In this document: positions 9,895 to 18,385 of the stretch, piece by piece | How positions within the stretch are numbered: the stretch's first letter is position 1 | Layout of the letters: each line of letters begins with the position of its first letter | Origin: Desulfococcaceae bacterium HSG8 | GTDB lineage: Bacteria; Desulfobacterota; Desulfobacteria; Desulfobacterales; 4be13 | NCBI GenBank assembly: GCA_030378015.1 | Contig: JAUCGG010000024.1 | Span: 1 to 41,524, forward strand | Direction of reading: 5' to 3' | Length of the DNA: 41,524 nucleotides | Notes under the pieces: model-generated | What the model was told of the DNA's origin: nothing | The model's database searches: none | Seen by the model: only the letters and a program-made list of their open reading frames with translations | Position numbers and translations under genes: made by a program

Positions 9895-10215
9895 GTAGGG
9901 TGGGTGAAGCGAAGCGTAACCCACCATCGTTTGTTAAGTACCTGCGCAAAAGTTTTATAACATCAGATAAGGGATTTCCCAATAAATAAAATACCCGCCT
10001 GTTGCTCGCGGGGGATTGACAAATCCCCCGCGGGGTTCGGATTTGTCAATCCGAACCGAGCAGGAGAGGGGCCTGTTTATCCGAATCGGGTATATTATTT
10101 ATTTGGAGTTCCCTAAGCAGATTTTTGAAGCTCCGTAGGAGTAGCGGCATCTCCTACGGAGCTTTTAAAAAACTGATTACAAAAGGTGGGTTACGCTTCG
10201 CTTCACCCACCCTAC
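9895..10215. repeat. R1 inverted pair enclosing R5 and a hairpin
   Basis: Two oppositely oriented R1 copies (9895-9928 and 10185-10215) bracket an R5 copy (10008-10110) ending in ATTTGGAGTTCCC and the hairpin at 10128-10164. The second R1 ends about five bases before the pyrH ribosome-binding site. Confidence 0.88.
10128..10167. terminator. Perfect 14-bp hairpin with T/A tail
   Basis: AAGCTCCGTAGGAG pairs exactly with CTCCTACGGAGCTT around a nine-base loop and is followed by TTAAAA. It is terminator-like in either direction and lies between the unknown ORF and pyrH. Confidence 0.6.
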
Positions 10216-10234
10216 ATCCGAAAGGAGCAATCAC

Positions 10235-10951
10235 TTGGCACTTCCAAAGTTCAAAAGGGTTCTTTTAAAATTAAGCGGCGAAGCCCTGATGGGAGATCAG
10301 AGTTTCGGAATCAGTCCCGATATGATTCAATATGTGGCAGATGAAATTCGTTCGATCACTGATCTGGGTACTGAGCTGGCTGTTGTTGTCGGCGGCGGTA
10401 ATATTTTCAGGGGAATTGCCGGAAGTTCATACGGCATGGATCGGACATCCGCAGACCATATGGGTATGCTGGCAACGGTAATTAACAGCCTTGCGCTCCA
10501 GGATGCGTTGGAGAAGCAGAATATACAGACCCGTGTTCAGACAGCCATTTCCATGCACGAAGTGGCTGAACCATATATCCTGCGCAGGGCATTACGTCAC
10601 CTCGGAAAAGGCCGGGTGGTGATCTTCGCGGCAGGCACGGGGAATCCGTATTTTACGACCGATACGGCTGCTGTGCTGAGGGCACAGGAAATTCATGCCG
10701 AGATTCTTTTAAAAGCAACCAAAGTTGACGGCTTGTATGACTCTGATCCTGTTACAAACAAGAATGCGGTGTTTATAACAGATATCACCTATATGAAGGC
10801 TCTGGAAAGGCAACTGAGAGTCATGGATATGACGGCAATTTCCCTGGCAATGGATAACCAGCTTCCCCTTGTTATTTTCAATCTGAGTGGCAAAGGAAAC
10901 ATAAAAGGGGTTGTATGCGGGGAAGATGTGGGGTCCCGGATAGCCAATTAA
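10235..10951 (+). CDS. pyrH: Uridylate kinase
   Basis: Phosphorylates UMP to UDP; bacterial enzyme of the amino-acid kinase fold. The 238-residue product has [15 protein letters not shown] at the N-terminus, [11 protein letters not shown] near residue 55, the [16 protein letters not shown]-binding loop near 130 and [13 protein letters not shown] near 160, followed by the C-terminal [18 protein letters not shown]. The start codon is TTG, selected by the AAAGGAG located eight bases upstream and by the family N-terminus; there is no in-frame ATG nearby. It lies directly after an R1 repeat, so expression probably needs a promoter within the preceding repeat block. Confidence 0.96.
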   Translation: MALPKFKRVLLKLSGEALMGDQSFGISPDMIQYVADEIRSITDLGTELAVVVGGGNIFRGIAGSSYGMDRTSADHMGMLATVINSLALQDALEKQNIQTRVQTAISMHEVAEPYILRRALRHLGKGRVVIFAAGTGNPYFTTDTAAVLRAQEIHAEILLKATKVDGLYDSDPVTNKNAVFITDITYMKALERQLRVMDMTAISLAMDNQLPLVIFNLSGKGNIKGVVCGEDVGSRIAN

Positions 10952-10958
10952 GAAGGAT

Positions 10959-11142
10959 CAGCAGATCGAAAACTTTTTCTGAACAGTGGATTCCGGGTTA
11001 AAATTAAAAAACATCCGTTTTTTAATTTTCCCCGGAATGACAGCATGTTATCAGCGAGGGCACGTCATTCCGGGGAAAATCGGAAAACGGATGTTTTCCG
11101 ATTTTAACCCGGAATCCACTGTTAAACGTAAGTTTTCGGTTT
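10959..11142. repeat. R2 element after pyrH
   Basis: Near-complete R2 dyad: CAGCAGATCGAAAAC… GTGGATTCCGGGTTAAAAT…, then ACATCCGTTTT… CCCCGGAATGAC and the complementary half ending in AACCCGGAATCCAC. It starts eight bases after the pyrH stop. Other copies are at 12199, 17050, 21880, 28257 and 33279. Confidence 0.92.
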
Positions 11143-11239
11143 ACGGATGATTGATAACTCCCGGACATTTCAGGCGGATTTGTCAATCGTTCGACTGAGC
11201 TCACGCCGAAGCCCGGAGCGGTTCGGGCAAACAGGACCC

Positions 11240-11303
11240 TCTCTTGCTCGGTTCGGATTGACAAATTCGAACCAGCGGGGGATTTGTCAATCCCCGCGAG
11301 CAG
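11240..11303. repeat. R5 element
   Basis: Copy of R5 (GCTCGGTTCGGATTGACAAA … GGGGGATTTGTCAATCCCCG) immediately upstream of the xisH remnant. Nothing gene-like lies between 11143 and 11324. Confidence 0.85.
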
Positions 11304-11324
11304 AACACTGCCAAAAAGAATTTT

Positions 11325-11734
11325 ATGCCTGCAAAAGACATCTATCACGACATTTTTATTCAATCACTTGTCAAAGAAGGATAAAGAACATACCGGATTG
11401 AAGTTCGCAGTTCCGCCTTCAGGCGGTCTCATGGCCGCCTGAAGGCGGAACTGCGAACTGCGCCTGGTATCTTCTTTTCCGGAAATCACCTGACCGGTCA
11501 GAGTCACGGACTTCCAAAGTGGTGTAGTACGGCATTTATAAGAGCCTTCTTTCTGAAATTGATTCAGGCCGTGTACTTTATATGGCAGTTCCTTTACGAG
11601 TTTACGAAGGTATTCTTTCGGAACGTTTCGGTCAACTGATTCTTGCAAACCTTAACATCAGGGTCATTGTATTTGATCATAAGAATGAAAGGATTGTAAA
11701 ATGGATAAAACAGAAAAATATCGTGAAATCGTAA
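11325..11734 (+). pseudogene. xisH: xisH remnant, middle replaced by repeat sequence
   Basis: The first 19 codons, MPAKDIYHDIFIQSLVKEG, match the XisH N-terminus and then run into TAA at 11382. Matching resumes at about 11537 in YKSLLSEIDSGRVLYMAVPL and continues to …VIVFDHKNERIVKWIKQ, stopping at 11734, 34 bases inside xisI. XisH is normally about 138 residues; the central nuclease-like part (the conserved EIKSF region and neighbours) is missing. The 150 bases in between are intergenic-repeat sequence. Gene length overall (410 bp) is close to that of an intact xisH, so sequence was replaced rather than simply inserted. XisH/XisI were named from heterocyst fdxN excision in cyanobacteria and occur in many copies in filamentous bacteria. 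Confidence 0.88.
11385..11536. repeat. Repeat mosaic inside xisH
   Basis: Contains ACATACCGGATTGAAGTT (also at 17628), a large R11 palindrome GCAGTTCCGCCTTCAGGCGG… and its complement (11405-11460), a TTCTTTTCCGGAAATCACCT stretch (compare 17549) and the GTGGTGTAGTAC edge motif seen at R3 borders. All of these modules occur elsewhere in this window in intergenic DNA. Confidence 0.85.
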
Positions 11735-12036
11735 AAGAACTTATTTACGACTATTCAAAATACAAACCTTCACATGGTCAGATTGATACAGAAGTAATAA
11801 CGGACACTGAGAATGATCACTATGAACTTCTGCACGTTGGCTGGGACGGTGCTCGCAGAGTTCATGGTTCGGTTATACACATTGACATAATTGATGATAA
11901 AATCTGGATTCAATATGATGGCACTTCGCGCCCGGTAGCAGACGAACTGGTTGCAGCAGGTATTCCGAAAGAATCAATTGTACTCGGTTTTTTTCCTGCT
12001 GATGAAAGAATATATACCGAATATGCAGCAGCATGA
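11701..12036 (+). CDS. xisI: XisI family protein
   Basis: The 111-residue protein has the family layout: YREIVKELIYDYSKYKPSHG, then DTENDHYELLHVGWDGARRVHGSVIHIDIIDDKIWIQYDGT, and the C-terminal GIPKESIVLGFFPADERIYTEYA. It looks full length and undamaged. Its ATG overlaps the 3' end of the xisH remnant by 34 bases, the normal coupled arrangement. XisI is thought to act with XisH, so with xisH broken it is probably an orphan unless another copy in the genome supplies the partner. The pair interrupts the conserved pyrH-frr neighbourhood. The biochemical role is not established. Confidence 0.93.
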   Translation: MDKTEKYREIVKELIYDYSKYKPSHGQIDTEVITDTENDHYELLHVGWDGARRVHGSVIHIDIIDDKIWIQYDGTSRPVADELVAAGIPKESIVLGFFPADERIYTEYAAA

Positions 12037-12198
12037 CAAATTAGCATAAGTGTACTGGCTATCCGATTAAATAGGGCCTCATTACATTTTTCAGCGGATT
12101 TTTCTGTACTATCCGGCTAAGATGTGTTAAAGGATGCGTGTTTATCTGTTGGTGCCGGGCAAAGTGGAAATAAGAATCGGATGCTATACTTACAGTTT

Positions 12199-12375
12199 CA
12201 GTAGATCGAAAACTTCTGCAAACAGTGGATTCCGGGTTAAAATCGGAAAACATCCGTTTTCCGATTTTCCCCGGAATGACAATAGGTTAAAGCTGTCATT
12301 CCGGGGAAAATTAAAAAACGGATGTTTTTTAATTTTAACAACTTGTAAATTCCTCCCCTTTAAAAAAGGTGGGAC
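12199..12375. repeat. Truncated R2 fused to R3
   Basis: R2 begins normally (CAGTAGATCGAAAACTTCTG) but its second arm breaks off at …TTAATTTTAAC and passes directly into R3 border sequence (AACTTGTAAATTCCTCCCC). An R12 hairpin (TTGCCAAACTGTAAGTTTGG) lies at about 12411-12437. No gene is seen in 12037-12532. Confidence 0.85.
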
Positions 12376-12532
12376 GAACTTGTAATTTTGTTTCCGTTTC
12401 ATATTATTTACTTGCCAAACTGTAAGTTTGGCACTCCGGATATGATATACCGCGAGTCTGCATATAACCGGCAAATGAAAATACCCATGAAACTTATGGG
12501 GCAGAATCTTAATTCAGAAGGTATAAAGTCAA

Positions 12533-13090
12533 ATGATTGAAGAAACATATCAGGAAACCAAGGACAGGATGGGCAAGTCTATCGGTGCCCTTGAAAACGA
12601 TTTAAAACGGGTGAGAACGGGGCGCGCGTCATTGTCCCTTTTGGATGGCATACGTGTGGATTATTATGGTACGCCGACTCCTCTTAACCAGATGGCTTCT
12701 CTTTCCGTTCCTGAAAGCCGTCTGATAACCATACAGCCTTGGGATGTGTCTGTAATCAAAGAGATTGAGAAGGCCATATTGAAATCCGATCTCGGACTCA
12801 CCCCTTCAAGCGACGGAAAGATCATCCGTATTTCCATTCCCCCGCTTACGGAACAGCGGCGAAAGGAACTGGTCAAAGTCGTAAACAAGATGTGCGAAGA
12901 TTATAAAGTAGCGGTTCGCAACATCCGTCGGGATTCAAACGAACTGATAAAGGGCTTTAAAAAAGACGGTGATATTTCAGAAGATGACGCATTCAAGGCC
13001 CAGGATCAGATCCAGAAGATAACAGATGATTATATAAAACGCATTGACGAAATCAATAAGGAAAAAGAGAAAGAGATCCTTGAATTCTAA
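12533..13090 (+). CDS. frr: Ribosome recycling factor
   Basis: Splits post-termination ribosomes together with EF-G. The 185-residue product has the three-helix-bundle sequence of the family (MGKSIGALENDLKRVRTGRASLSLLDGIRVDYYGTPTPLNQMASLSVPESRLITIQPWD) and the ending IQKITDDYIKRIDEINKEKEKEILEF. It is full length. The ATG at 12533 has only a weak purine stretch upstream (AGAAGG). The next gene overlaps its 3' end. Confidence 0.97.
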   Translation: MIEETYQETKDRMGKSIGALENDLKRVRTGRASLSLLDGIRVDYYGTPTPLNQMASLSVPESRLITIQPWDVSVIKEIEKAILKSDLGLTPSSDGKIIRISIPPLTEQRRKELVKVVNKMCEDYKVAVRNIRRDSNELIKGFKKDGDISEDDAFKAQDQIQKITDDYIKRIDEINKEKEKEILEF

Positions 13091-13823
13091 TACATCTCCC
13101 GATAATTATGCAGAACTTGACCCTGCAAAAATTCCCGCACATGTTGCCATTATTATGGACGGCAATGGCCGGTGGGCCAAAAAACGTCTTGCAAACCGGG
13201 TCAGGGGGCATGAACAGGGCATGGAAGTGGTTCGGAAGATTGTGCGGGCCTGTCGTAAAACCGGAATTTCCATTCTGACGTTGTACGCGTTTTCCACTGA
13301 AAACTGGCAGCGGCCCAAACCGGAAGTCACCGCGCTCATGGCTCTTCTCAAAAGGTTTCTTAAAACAGAACTCAATGAGATGATGGACAATAATATCCGG
13401 CTCAATGCCATCGGCCAGACAGAACGTCTGCCGGAAGGGGTTCGGGAATTATTGCACAAAACCATGGGCATGACAGAAAAGAATGACGGTATGCTTCTCA
13501 ACCTTGCCCTGAGTTACGGGGGACGGGCCGAGCTTACCAGGATGGTTCGGGACATTGCTGTAAAGGTAAAAACAGGGACAATTGATCCTGATTCGATAAC
13601 TCCCGAACTGATATCCGATCACCTTTATACCGGGGGCATGGCGGACCCTGACCTCCTGATCAGGACAAGCGGGGAAATGCGCATAAGCAATTTTCTCCTG
13701 TGGCAGATCGCGTATGCTGAAATTTTTATCACAAAGACCCTGTGGCCGGACTTTAATCGGGATGAGCTTATGAGTATCCTGAAAGAATATCAGGACCGCG
13801 AACGCAGGTTCGGCAAGGTCTGA
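13080..13823 (+). CDS. uppS: Undecaprenyl diphosphate synthase (cis-prenyltransferase)
   Basis: Makes the C55 lipid carrier precursor for peptidoglycan and other envelope polymers. AIIMDGNGRWAKKR contains the catalytic Asp; further motifs are YAFSTENWQRPKPEV, LSYGGRAE and the terminal RTSGEMRISNFLLWQIAYAE. There is no in-frame ATG before the conserved core; TTG at 13080, preceded by AAAGAGAAAGAG and overlapping frr by 11 bases, gives the best start. TTG at 13044 is the alternative and would add 12 basic residues. The stop lies nine bases before a heptamer array. Confidence 0.94.
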   Translation: MNSNTSPDNYAELDPAKIPAHVAIIMDGNGRWAKKRLANRVRGHEQGMEVVRKIVRACRKTGISILTLYAFSTENWQRPKPEVTALMALLKRFLKTELNEMMDNNIRLNAIGQTERLPEGVRELLHKTMGMTEKNDGMLLNLALSYGGRAELTRMVRDIAVKVKTGTIDPDSITPELISDHLYTGGMADPDLLIRTSGEMRISNFLLWQIAYAEIFITKTLWPDFNRDELMSILKEYQDRERRFGKV

Positions 13824-13831
13824 ATCTTTGG

Positions 13832-13882
13832 TCAGTTGTCCGTTGCTGCTGACAACGGACAACTGACAACGGACAACTGACA
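13832..13882 (+). repeat. Heptamer hairpin array in the cdsA leader
   Basis: CAGTTGTCCGTTG followed by CAACGGACAACTG units forms a hairpin and a tandem TGACAAC/GGACAAC array. It fills the gap between the uppS stop and cdsA and ends five bases before the cdsA ATG, leaving no Shine-Dalgarno sequence. Confidence 0.9.
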
Positions 13883-13887
13883 AAATT

Positions 13888-14691
13888 ATGCATTTAAAAC
13901 GATGGATTACAGGACTTAGTGCCCTTCCTTTTCTTATTTTTCCGATTTATAAAGGAGAAATTTATTTCATAATTCTCCTCAGCATTGCGTGTTTGCTCGC
14001 GCTGTGCGAATATTTTCGCATTGCCTTTAATCCAAAAAGCAAAACCATATCCGGTATTATCATTATAGCGGCTTTGCTGACCGGGCAGTTAATGATCCTG
14101 TCCGCACACAGGGACCCTCACCTTATTACAGCTCTGATAGCATTAAACCTGATCATCTCAGGCCTGTTTTCCCTGACACAGTTTAAAAACGATCCCTTCA
14201 TACTGGAAAACATAGCAAAACAGGTGCAGGGAGTTGTCTATATCCCGCTCCCGTTATCCTTCCTGGTTATCATCCGGAACGGGCCCGACGGCATGGCTTG
14301 GATCTTTTTTCTCCTCTGCATTGTTTTTGCCGGGGATATCGGGGCATTTTATGCAGGTTCCTATTTAGGAAGACATAAACTCTGCCCTTCGGTCAGCCCG
14401 GGAAAAACCGTTGAAGGGTCTGTGGGCGGACTTGCAGCAAACATCATTGTCGGCGCGTTATTCAAGGCGATTTTTCTCCCCGCGCTCCCCTGGGGCATCA
14501 GCATCCTTCTTTTCCTTCTCATCGGTGCCGCGGGACAGGTCGGGGATCTGTTTGAATCTGAATTCAAACGATCTTCCGGCATCAAGGATTCAGGAAGTAT
14601 CCTGCCCGGGCATGGCGGTATTCTTGATCGGATTGACGCGTTGTTATTTGCCATACCCGTAGCTTACATATTCAAAGTACATATCCTGTAG
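13888..14691 (+). CDS. cdsA: Phosphatidate cytidylyltransferase
   Basis: Integral membrane enzyme that makes CDP-diacylglycerol from phosphatidate and CTP. The 267-residue protein has about seven to eight hydrophobic spans and the C-terminal CDP-alcohol signature SEFKRSSGIKDSGSILPGHG followed by GILDRID. The start ATG is preceded by the heptamer array instead of a ribosome-binding site. The stop TAG is the TAG inside the first bases of an R1 repeat (GTAGGGTGGG), so the gene end and the repeat are joined. In many Proteobacteria dxr and a site-2 protease follow; here the cluster ends in repeats. Confidence 0.96.
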   Translation: MHLKRWITGLSALPFLIFPIYKGEIYFIILLSIACLLALCEYFRIAFNPKSKTISGIIIIAALLTGQLMILSAHRDPHLITALIALNLIISGLFSLTQFKNDPFILENIAKQVQGVVYIPLPLSFLVIIRNGPDGMAWIFFLLCIVFAGDIGAFYAGSYLGRHKLCPSVSPGKTVEGSVGGLAANIIVGALFKAIFLPALPWGISILLFLLIGAAGQVGDLFESEFKRSSGIKDSGSILPGHGGILDRIDALLFAIPVAYIFKVHIL

Positions 14692-15524
14692 GGTGGGTGG
14701 AGCGAAGCGTAACCCACCATCGCTCTCAAAGGACGCTGATAAACACAGATAAACGCTGATTTTATTACAAGAATGTCCCGTATATATCCGTCCGCGCCTG
14801 TGACCTGAATCCGGAACCCCCGTCTTTCTTCATCCTAACCGTTTGTAGTTCCGCCTTCAGGCGGCATGAGGCCGCCTGAAGGCGGAAGTACTACACCGAT
14901 TCGTAAATTCCTCCCCCCTTTTTTAAAGGGGGGCCGGGGGGGATTTCTGCCGCAACCCCCTTTTTTTGTAACATAAAATCCCCCTTGCCCTTTAAAAAAG
15001 GGGACGAACTTAAAAAATGGTGTACTACACTGATTCGTAAATTCCTCCCCCCTTTTTTAAAGGGCCGGGGGATTTCTGCCGTAAGGGATTTCCCAATAAA
15101 TAATCTACCCGCCTGTCTTACTCTTAATCTTAATTCTACTTTTAATCTTAATCAGGCAGGAGCAAGATTAAGAGCAAGAGCAAGATACCGGGGTATATTA
15201 ATTGGGGGGAAATCCCTAACACCTTTTTTAGCAACGTAAAATCCCCCTTTAAAAAGGGGGACGAACTTAAAAAGTGGTGTACTACAAACTTCGCTTCGTG
15301 AGACTTTGCGCCGTTTCCTTATGGAAGTGTAATCTTCCAGATTGCGTTCTCCGCCTGCAAGTGTGTTCCCAACGGAGTTCGGGAACAAGGGCTGAGTAGG
15401 GATTTTCCAAGAAATAAAATCGCTGATGCTCGCGGGGGGATTGACAAATCCCCGCCGCTGGTTCGGATTTGTCAGTCCGAAACCGAGCAGGAGAGGGTCC
15501 GTTTCCCCATCATTTGGAGATCCT
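14688..15524. repeat. Repeat block R1-R11-R3-R6-R3-R5
   Basis: No gene in about 830 bases. In order: R1 (14688-14718), an R11 palindrome (14845-14888), R3 pairs (about 14905-15010), another R3 half (15040-15070) interrupted by an R6 copy (15081-15228, with CTTAATCTTAATTCTAC and AAGATTAAGAGCAAG), the resumed R3 half (15229-15290), an R9 half (15330) and R5 (15425-15524). R6 appears to be nested in R3: CTGCCGTAA before it and AACACC after it rejoin as in the copies at 6761 and 8890. R5 ends directly at the stop codon of the glycerate kinase gene. Confidence 0.85.
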
Positions 15525-16868
15525 TTACACAACAAGCATAATCCGGATGTCCATTACATTTGTGTTGGTCGGGCCCGTAATGAGCAAATCACCCAGTTTT
15601 TCAAAAAAATGATATGAATCGTTGTTTGAAAGGAATTGCACGGGTTCAACGCCTATTGCTCTTGCTCTCTCAACTGTGCAATTATCCGCCACCGCTCCTG
15701 CAGCATCTGTGGGGCCGTCGTTTCCGTCCGTACCTCCGCTAAACACGACTATATTTTCTCTTCCCGCGATATCTGACGCGGCCCACAGGGCAAACTCCTG
15801 GTTCCTCCCGCCAAGCCCTTTTCCCGTTATCGTCACAGTGGTTTCCCCGCCGGAAAGGATGCAGGCCGGAGCGGGAACCGGATGGCCGGTTTTCAGGACT
15901 TCTCTGGCAATTGCACTGTGAACTTTCGCGATATGCTTTGTCTCGCCTTCGATCATGGAAGAAAGGATAAGCGAGGTGTATCCGAGAGTCTCAGCCTTCT
16001 GTTTTGCGGCAATAATAGCGTCTGCATTGTTTCCGATAATCACATTTTGTGTATTATCAAATATCCGGGCGCCTTTTTTCGGGGTCTCAGGGACGTTTCC
16101 GGCTCTTCCTTCCCGAATATGCCTGAGGACACTGGCAGGAACCCTGTCTGCAATTTTGTATTTTTCGAGAATTGCCAGGCAGTCTCGGAAGGTGCTTGTA
16201 TCCGGAACTGTGGGGCCCGAGGCAATAACATCCGTATCATCTCCCACCACATCCGAAAGTATCAGGGACACCAGGGCAGCAGGAGCCGCGGCTTGTGCAA
16301 GCCCTCCGCCTTTCAGCACGGACATATGTTTGCGTATCGCATTGATTTCGTGAATTGTTGCTCCGCACGCGAGCAGAACATTGGCGGTATCCTGTTTATC
16401 CTTCAGCGTAATTCCCCGGAAAGGAAGGGGGAGCAATGCCGAGCCTCCTCCTGAAATCACACACAGAATCAGATCATCCTTTCTCGCCTGCTTTACAAGA
16501 TTATAAATTGCCTGCGCCCCCTTCTCACCGTTTTCATCCGGAACCGGATGGCCGCCTTCTGAAAGTCTGACTCGTCGGAGTTCGTCAACATGCCCGTATT
16601 TGACATTGACAATACCACCTGCAATCTTCTCGCCGACCATGTCTTCAAGGGCTTTTGCCATCGGGGCAGATGCTTTTCCTGCTCCGATCAGGAAAAGTTT
16701 TCTGAATCGGGAAAGATCATAGGGAATATTTTTAATGAAAAGAGTCTCACCCTCAGGCCTGCAATATCGCCTGATTGCAGCACCCGGTTCAACAGCCTTC
16801 AGACCTGCCTGGAAAATACTGAGGGCATGCTCCCGCATTTTTGCAAGATTATCTGAAAAAATTGTCAT
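15525..16868 (-). CDS. Glycerate 2-kinase (DUF4147/MOFRL family)
   Basis: Phosphorylates glycerate at C2, feeding serine-cycle or sugar-acid catabolism into glycolysis; often called gck, ttuD or, wrongly, hydroxypyruvate reductase. Two domains are visible in 447 residues: an N-terminal Rossmann-like part with FLIGAGKASAPMAKALE, LILCVISGGGSALLPLPF and the IHEINAIRKHMSVLKGGGLA loop, and the C-terminal MOFRL domain with CILSGGETTVTITGKGLGGRNQEFAL and FSGGTDGNDGPTDAAGAVAD. The ATG at 16868 lies just inside the normal N-terminus. It stands alone among repeats, so it is probably monocistronic. Confidence 0.93.
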   Translation of the reverse strand: MTIFSDNLAKMREHALSIFQAGLKAVEPGAAIRRYCRPEGETLFIKNIPYDLSRFRKLFLIGAGKASAPMAKALEDMVGEKIAGGIVNVKYGHVDELRRVRLSEGGHPVPDENGEKGAQAIYNLVKQARKDDLILCVISGGGSALLPLPFRGITLKDKQDTANVLLACGATIHEINAIRKHMSVLKGGGLAQAAAPAALVSLILSDVVGDDTDVIASGPTVPDTSTFRDCLAILEKYKIADRVPASVLRHIREGRAGNVPETPKKGARIFDNTQNVIIGNNADAIIAAKQKAETLGYTSLILSSMIEGETKHIAKVHSAIAREVLKTGHPVPAPACILSGGETTVTITGKGLGGRNQEFALWAASDIAGRENIVVFSGGTDGNDGPTDAAGAVADNCTVERARAIGVEPVQFLSNNDSYHFFEKLGDLLITGPTNTNVMDIRIMLVV

Positions 16869-17049
16869 AATGGTCTCCGAAGATTCCGGCTCTGGTAATT
16901 CGTGTTAAAAATATTTGGCATATAAAACAATATACTATCGTATTTTATAGCTCTTTGATAATTCGTTTTAGCTGATTTCCGAAAAAGAATATACCGATTC
17001 ATGGCATCTTTCATAAAAGATGAAAGTAGTTTACACTTTTTCCTGCTGT

Positions 17050-17190
17050 CAGTATATCGAAAACTTTTGCAGACAGTGGATTCCGGGTTAAAATCGGAAA
17101 ACATCCGTTTTCCGATTTTCCCCGGAATGACAATATTTTAACCCGGAATCTGCTGTTAAAGGGGTTTACCGGAAACTTTTCGATCTGCTG
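17050..17190. repeat. R2 element
   Basis: Complete short R2 copy with both ends (CAGTATATCGAAAAC … TTTTCGATCTGCTG). The stretch 16869-17049 before it is AT-rich and holds nothing gene-like besides the upstream region of the glycerate kinase gene. Confidence 0.9.
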
Positions 17191-17196
17191 GCTGCA

Positions 17197-17242
17197 GAAC
17201 AATTTTTCAAATTGTTTAAAACAATTTGAAAAATTGTTCTAC
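17197..17242. repeat. Intact R7 palindrome
   Basis: GAACAATTTTTCAAATTG, then TTTAAAA, then CAATTTGAAAAATTGTTC: an uninterrupted R7. It is the empty-site reference for the element at 17790. From 17243 to 17766 there is no gene, only fragments shared with other gaps (ACATACCGGATTGAAG and an R3 half at 17650-17725). Confidence 0.88.
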
Positions 17243-17789
17243 AGTAAAGTGTAAAGTGACAAATGAAGGATGCCCGATTCATGCACCCGTTTCTGGATTA
17301 ACCCATTCAGGTAATAATAATAAGGCGATTTCCGATAACAATAAAAAACATACCGTAAAACTGATTTTTAACCGCGAAAGATACGGAATTGTCGGAATCA
17401 TATTCTTTTTCCGGCATCTTTCATATCGGCACAAAGGCAACTGACACTCCGGGTTCGCAGTTTCGGCAACTGCCTGAACGCGAAACCGGAAAATGGAAAA
17501 TGAAGGACGCTCTTTTTTTTCCGTGTATTTCGTGTGTTCCGTGGTATATTCTTTTCTGGAAATCACCTTAAATGAGCTGGCGGTAAACAAGAAATCGTTA
17601 TGTAAGGCGATTTCCAATAAAAAACATACCGGATTGAAGTTTGTAGTACATCAACTTGTAAATTCCCCCCCTTTTTTTAAGGGCAGGGGATTTCTGCCGC
17701 AACACCTTTTTTTGTAACATAAAATCCATAAAAGCTGAAAAGTAGTTTACACTTTTTTCGGCTGTAGAACAATTTTTCAAATTGTTTAA

Positions 17790-17926
17790 CTTGGATTATT
17801 CATAAATTTTTAAGAAAATGATTTATCCTGCTGATAAATAAGGCGATACAGAAAAACCTCTGAAAAACTCAGTTTTTCAGACACCCTTTATTTTCGGTGC
17901 CGGAATCAGTTTATGAATAATTCAGG
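17790..17926. mobile_element. 137-bp MITE-like element with TTAA duplication
   Basis: The element is bounded by 17-bp inverted ends, CTTGGATTATTCATAAA and TTTATGAATAATTCAGG (15 of 17 pair), and flanked on both sides by TTAA (17786-17789, 17927-17930). It splits an R7 palindrome; removing it with one TTAA restores an R7 like that at 17197. It has no coding capacity; an internal hairpin (CTGAAAAACT / AGTTTTTCAG) is present. TTAA duplications and CCTG-type ends resemble IS1380-like transposons; that assignment is tentative. Confidence 0.85.
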
Positions 17927-17930
17927 TTAA

Positions 17931-18385
17931 AACGATTTGAAAAATCGTTCTACATTAGAAGATTAGAAGGATGCCGAAATTTATTTGAAATTTGGGCATC
18001 CTTCATAAAAACTCGACAGTCATAAGTTCTCTGAATCCGCTGTTCTGAGTCCCCCTTTTTTAAAGGGGGATTCAGGGGGATTTCAGCAGGTTAGGGGAAA
18101 TCCCCCCCGGCCCCCCTTTAAAAAAGGGGGGAGTTTCCTGGTGAGTCATTTCAGCTATTTATGAGAACTTACGACTCACGAGATAAAAACTAAAAAGTAG
18201 TTACTTTTTCCGGCTGTAGAACAATTTTTCAAATTGTTTTAAACAAGTTAAAAAAATTGTTCTGCATCGAAATTTGAATATTGTGATTTGGAATTTATTT
18301 GGAATCCGGATATTGTGATTTATTTGGAATTCGGATATTGTGGTTTGGAATTTGAATTTTATAATTTGGGAGGAAAAATCTGATA
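17931..18385. repeat. R7/R3/R10 repeats before the flavoprotein gene
   Basis: Contains the second R7 half (to 17953), an R3 inverted pair (18045-18135), an R7 variant (18218-18264) and an R10 array (GAATTTGAATATTGTGATTT units, 18268-18365). The ribosome-binding site GGGAGGA follows directly. Confidence 0.8.
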
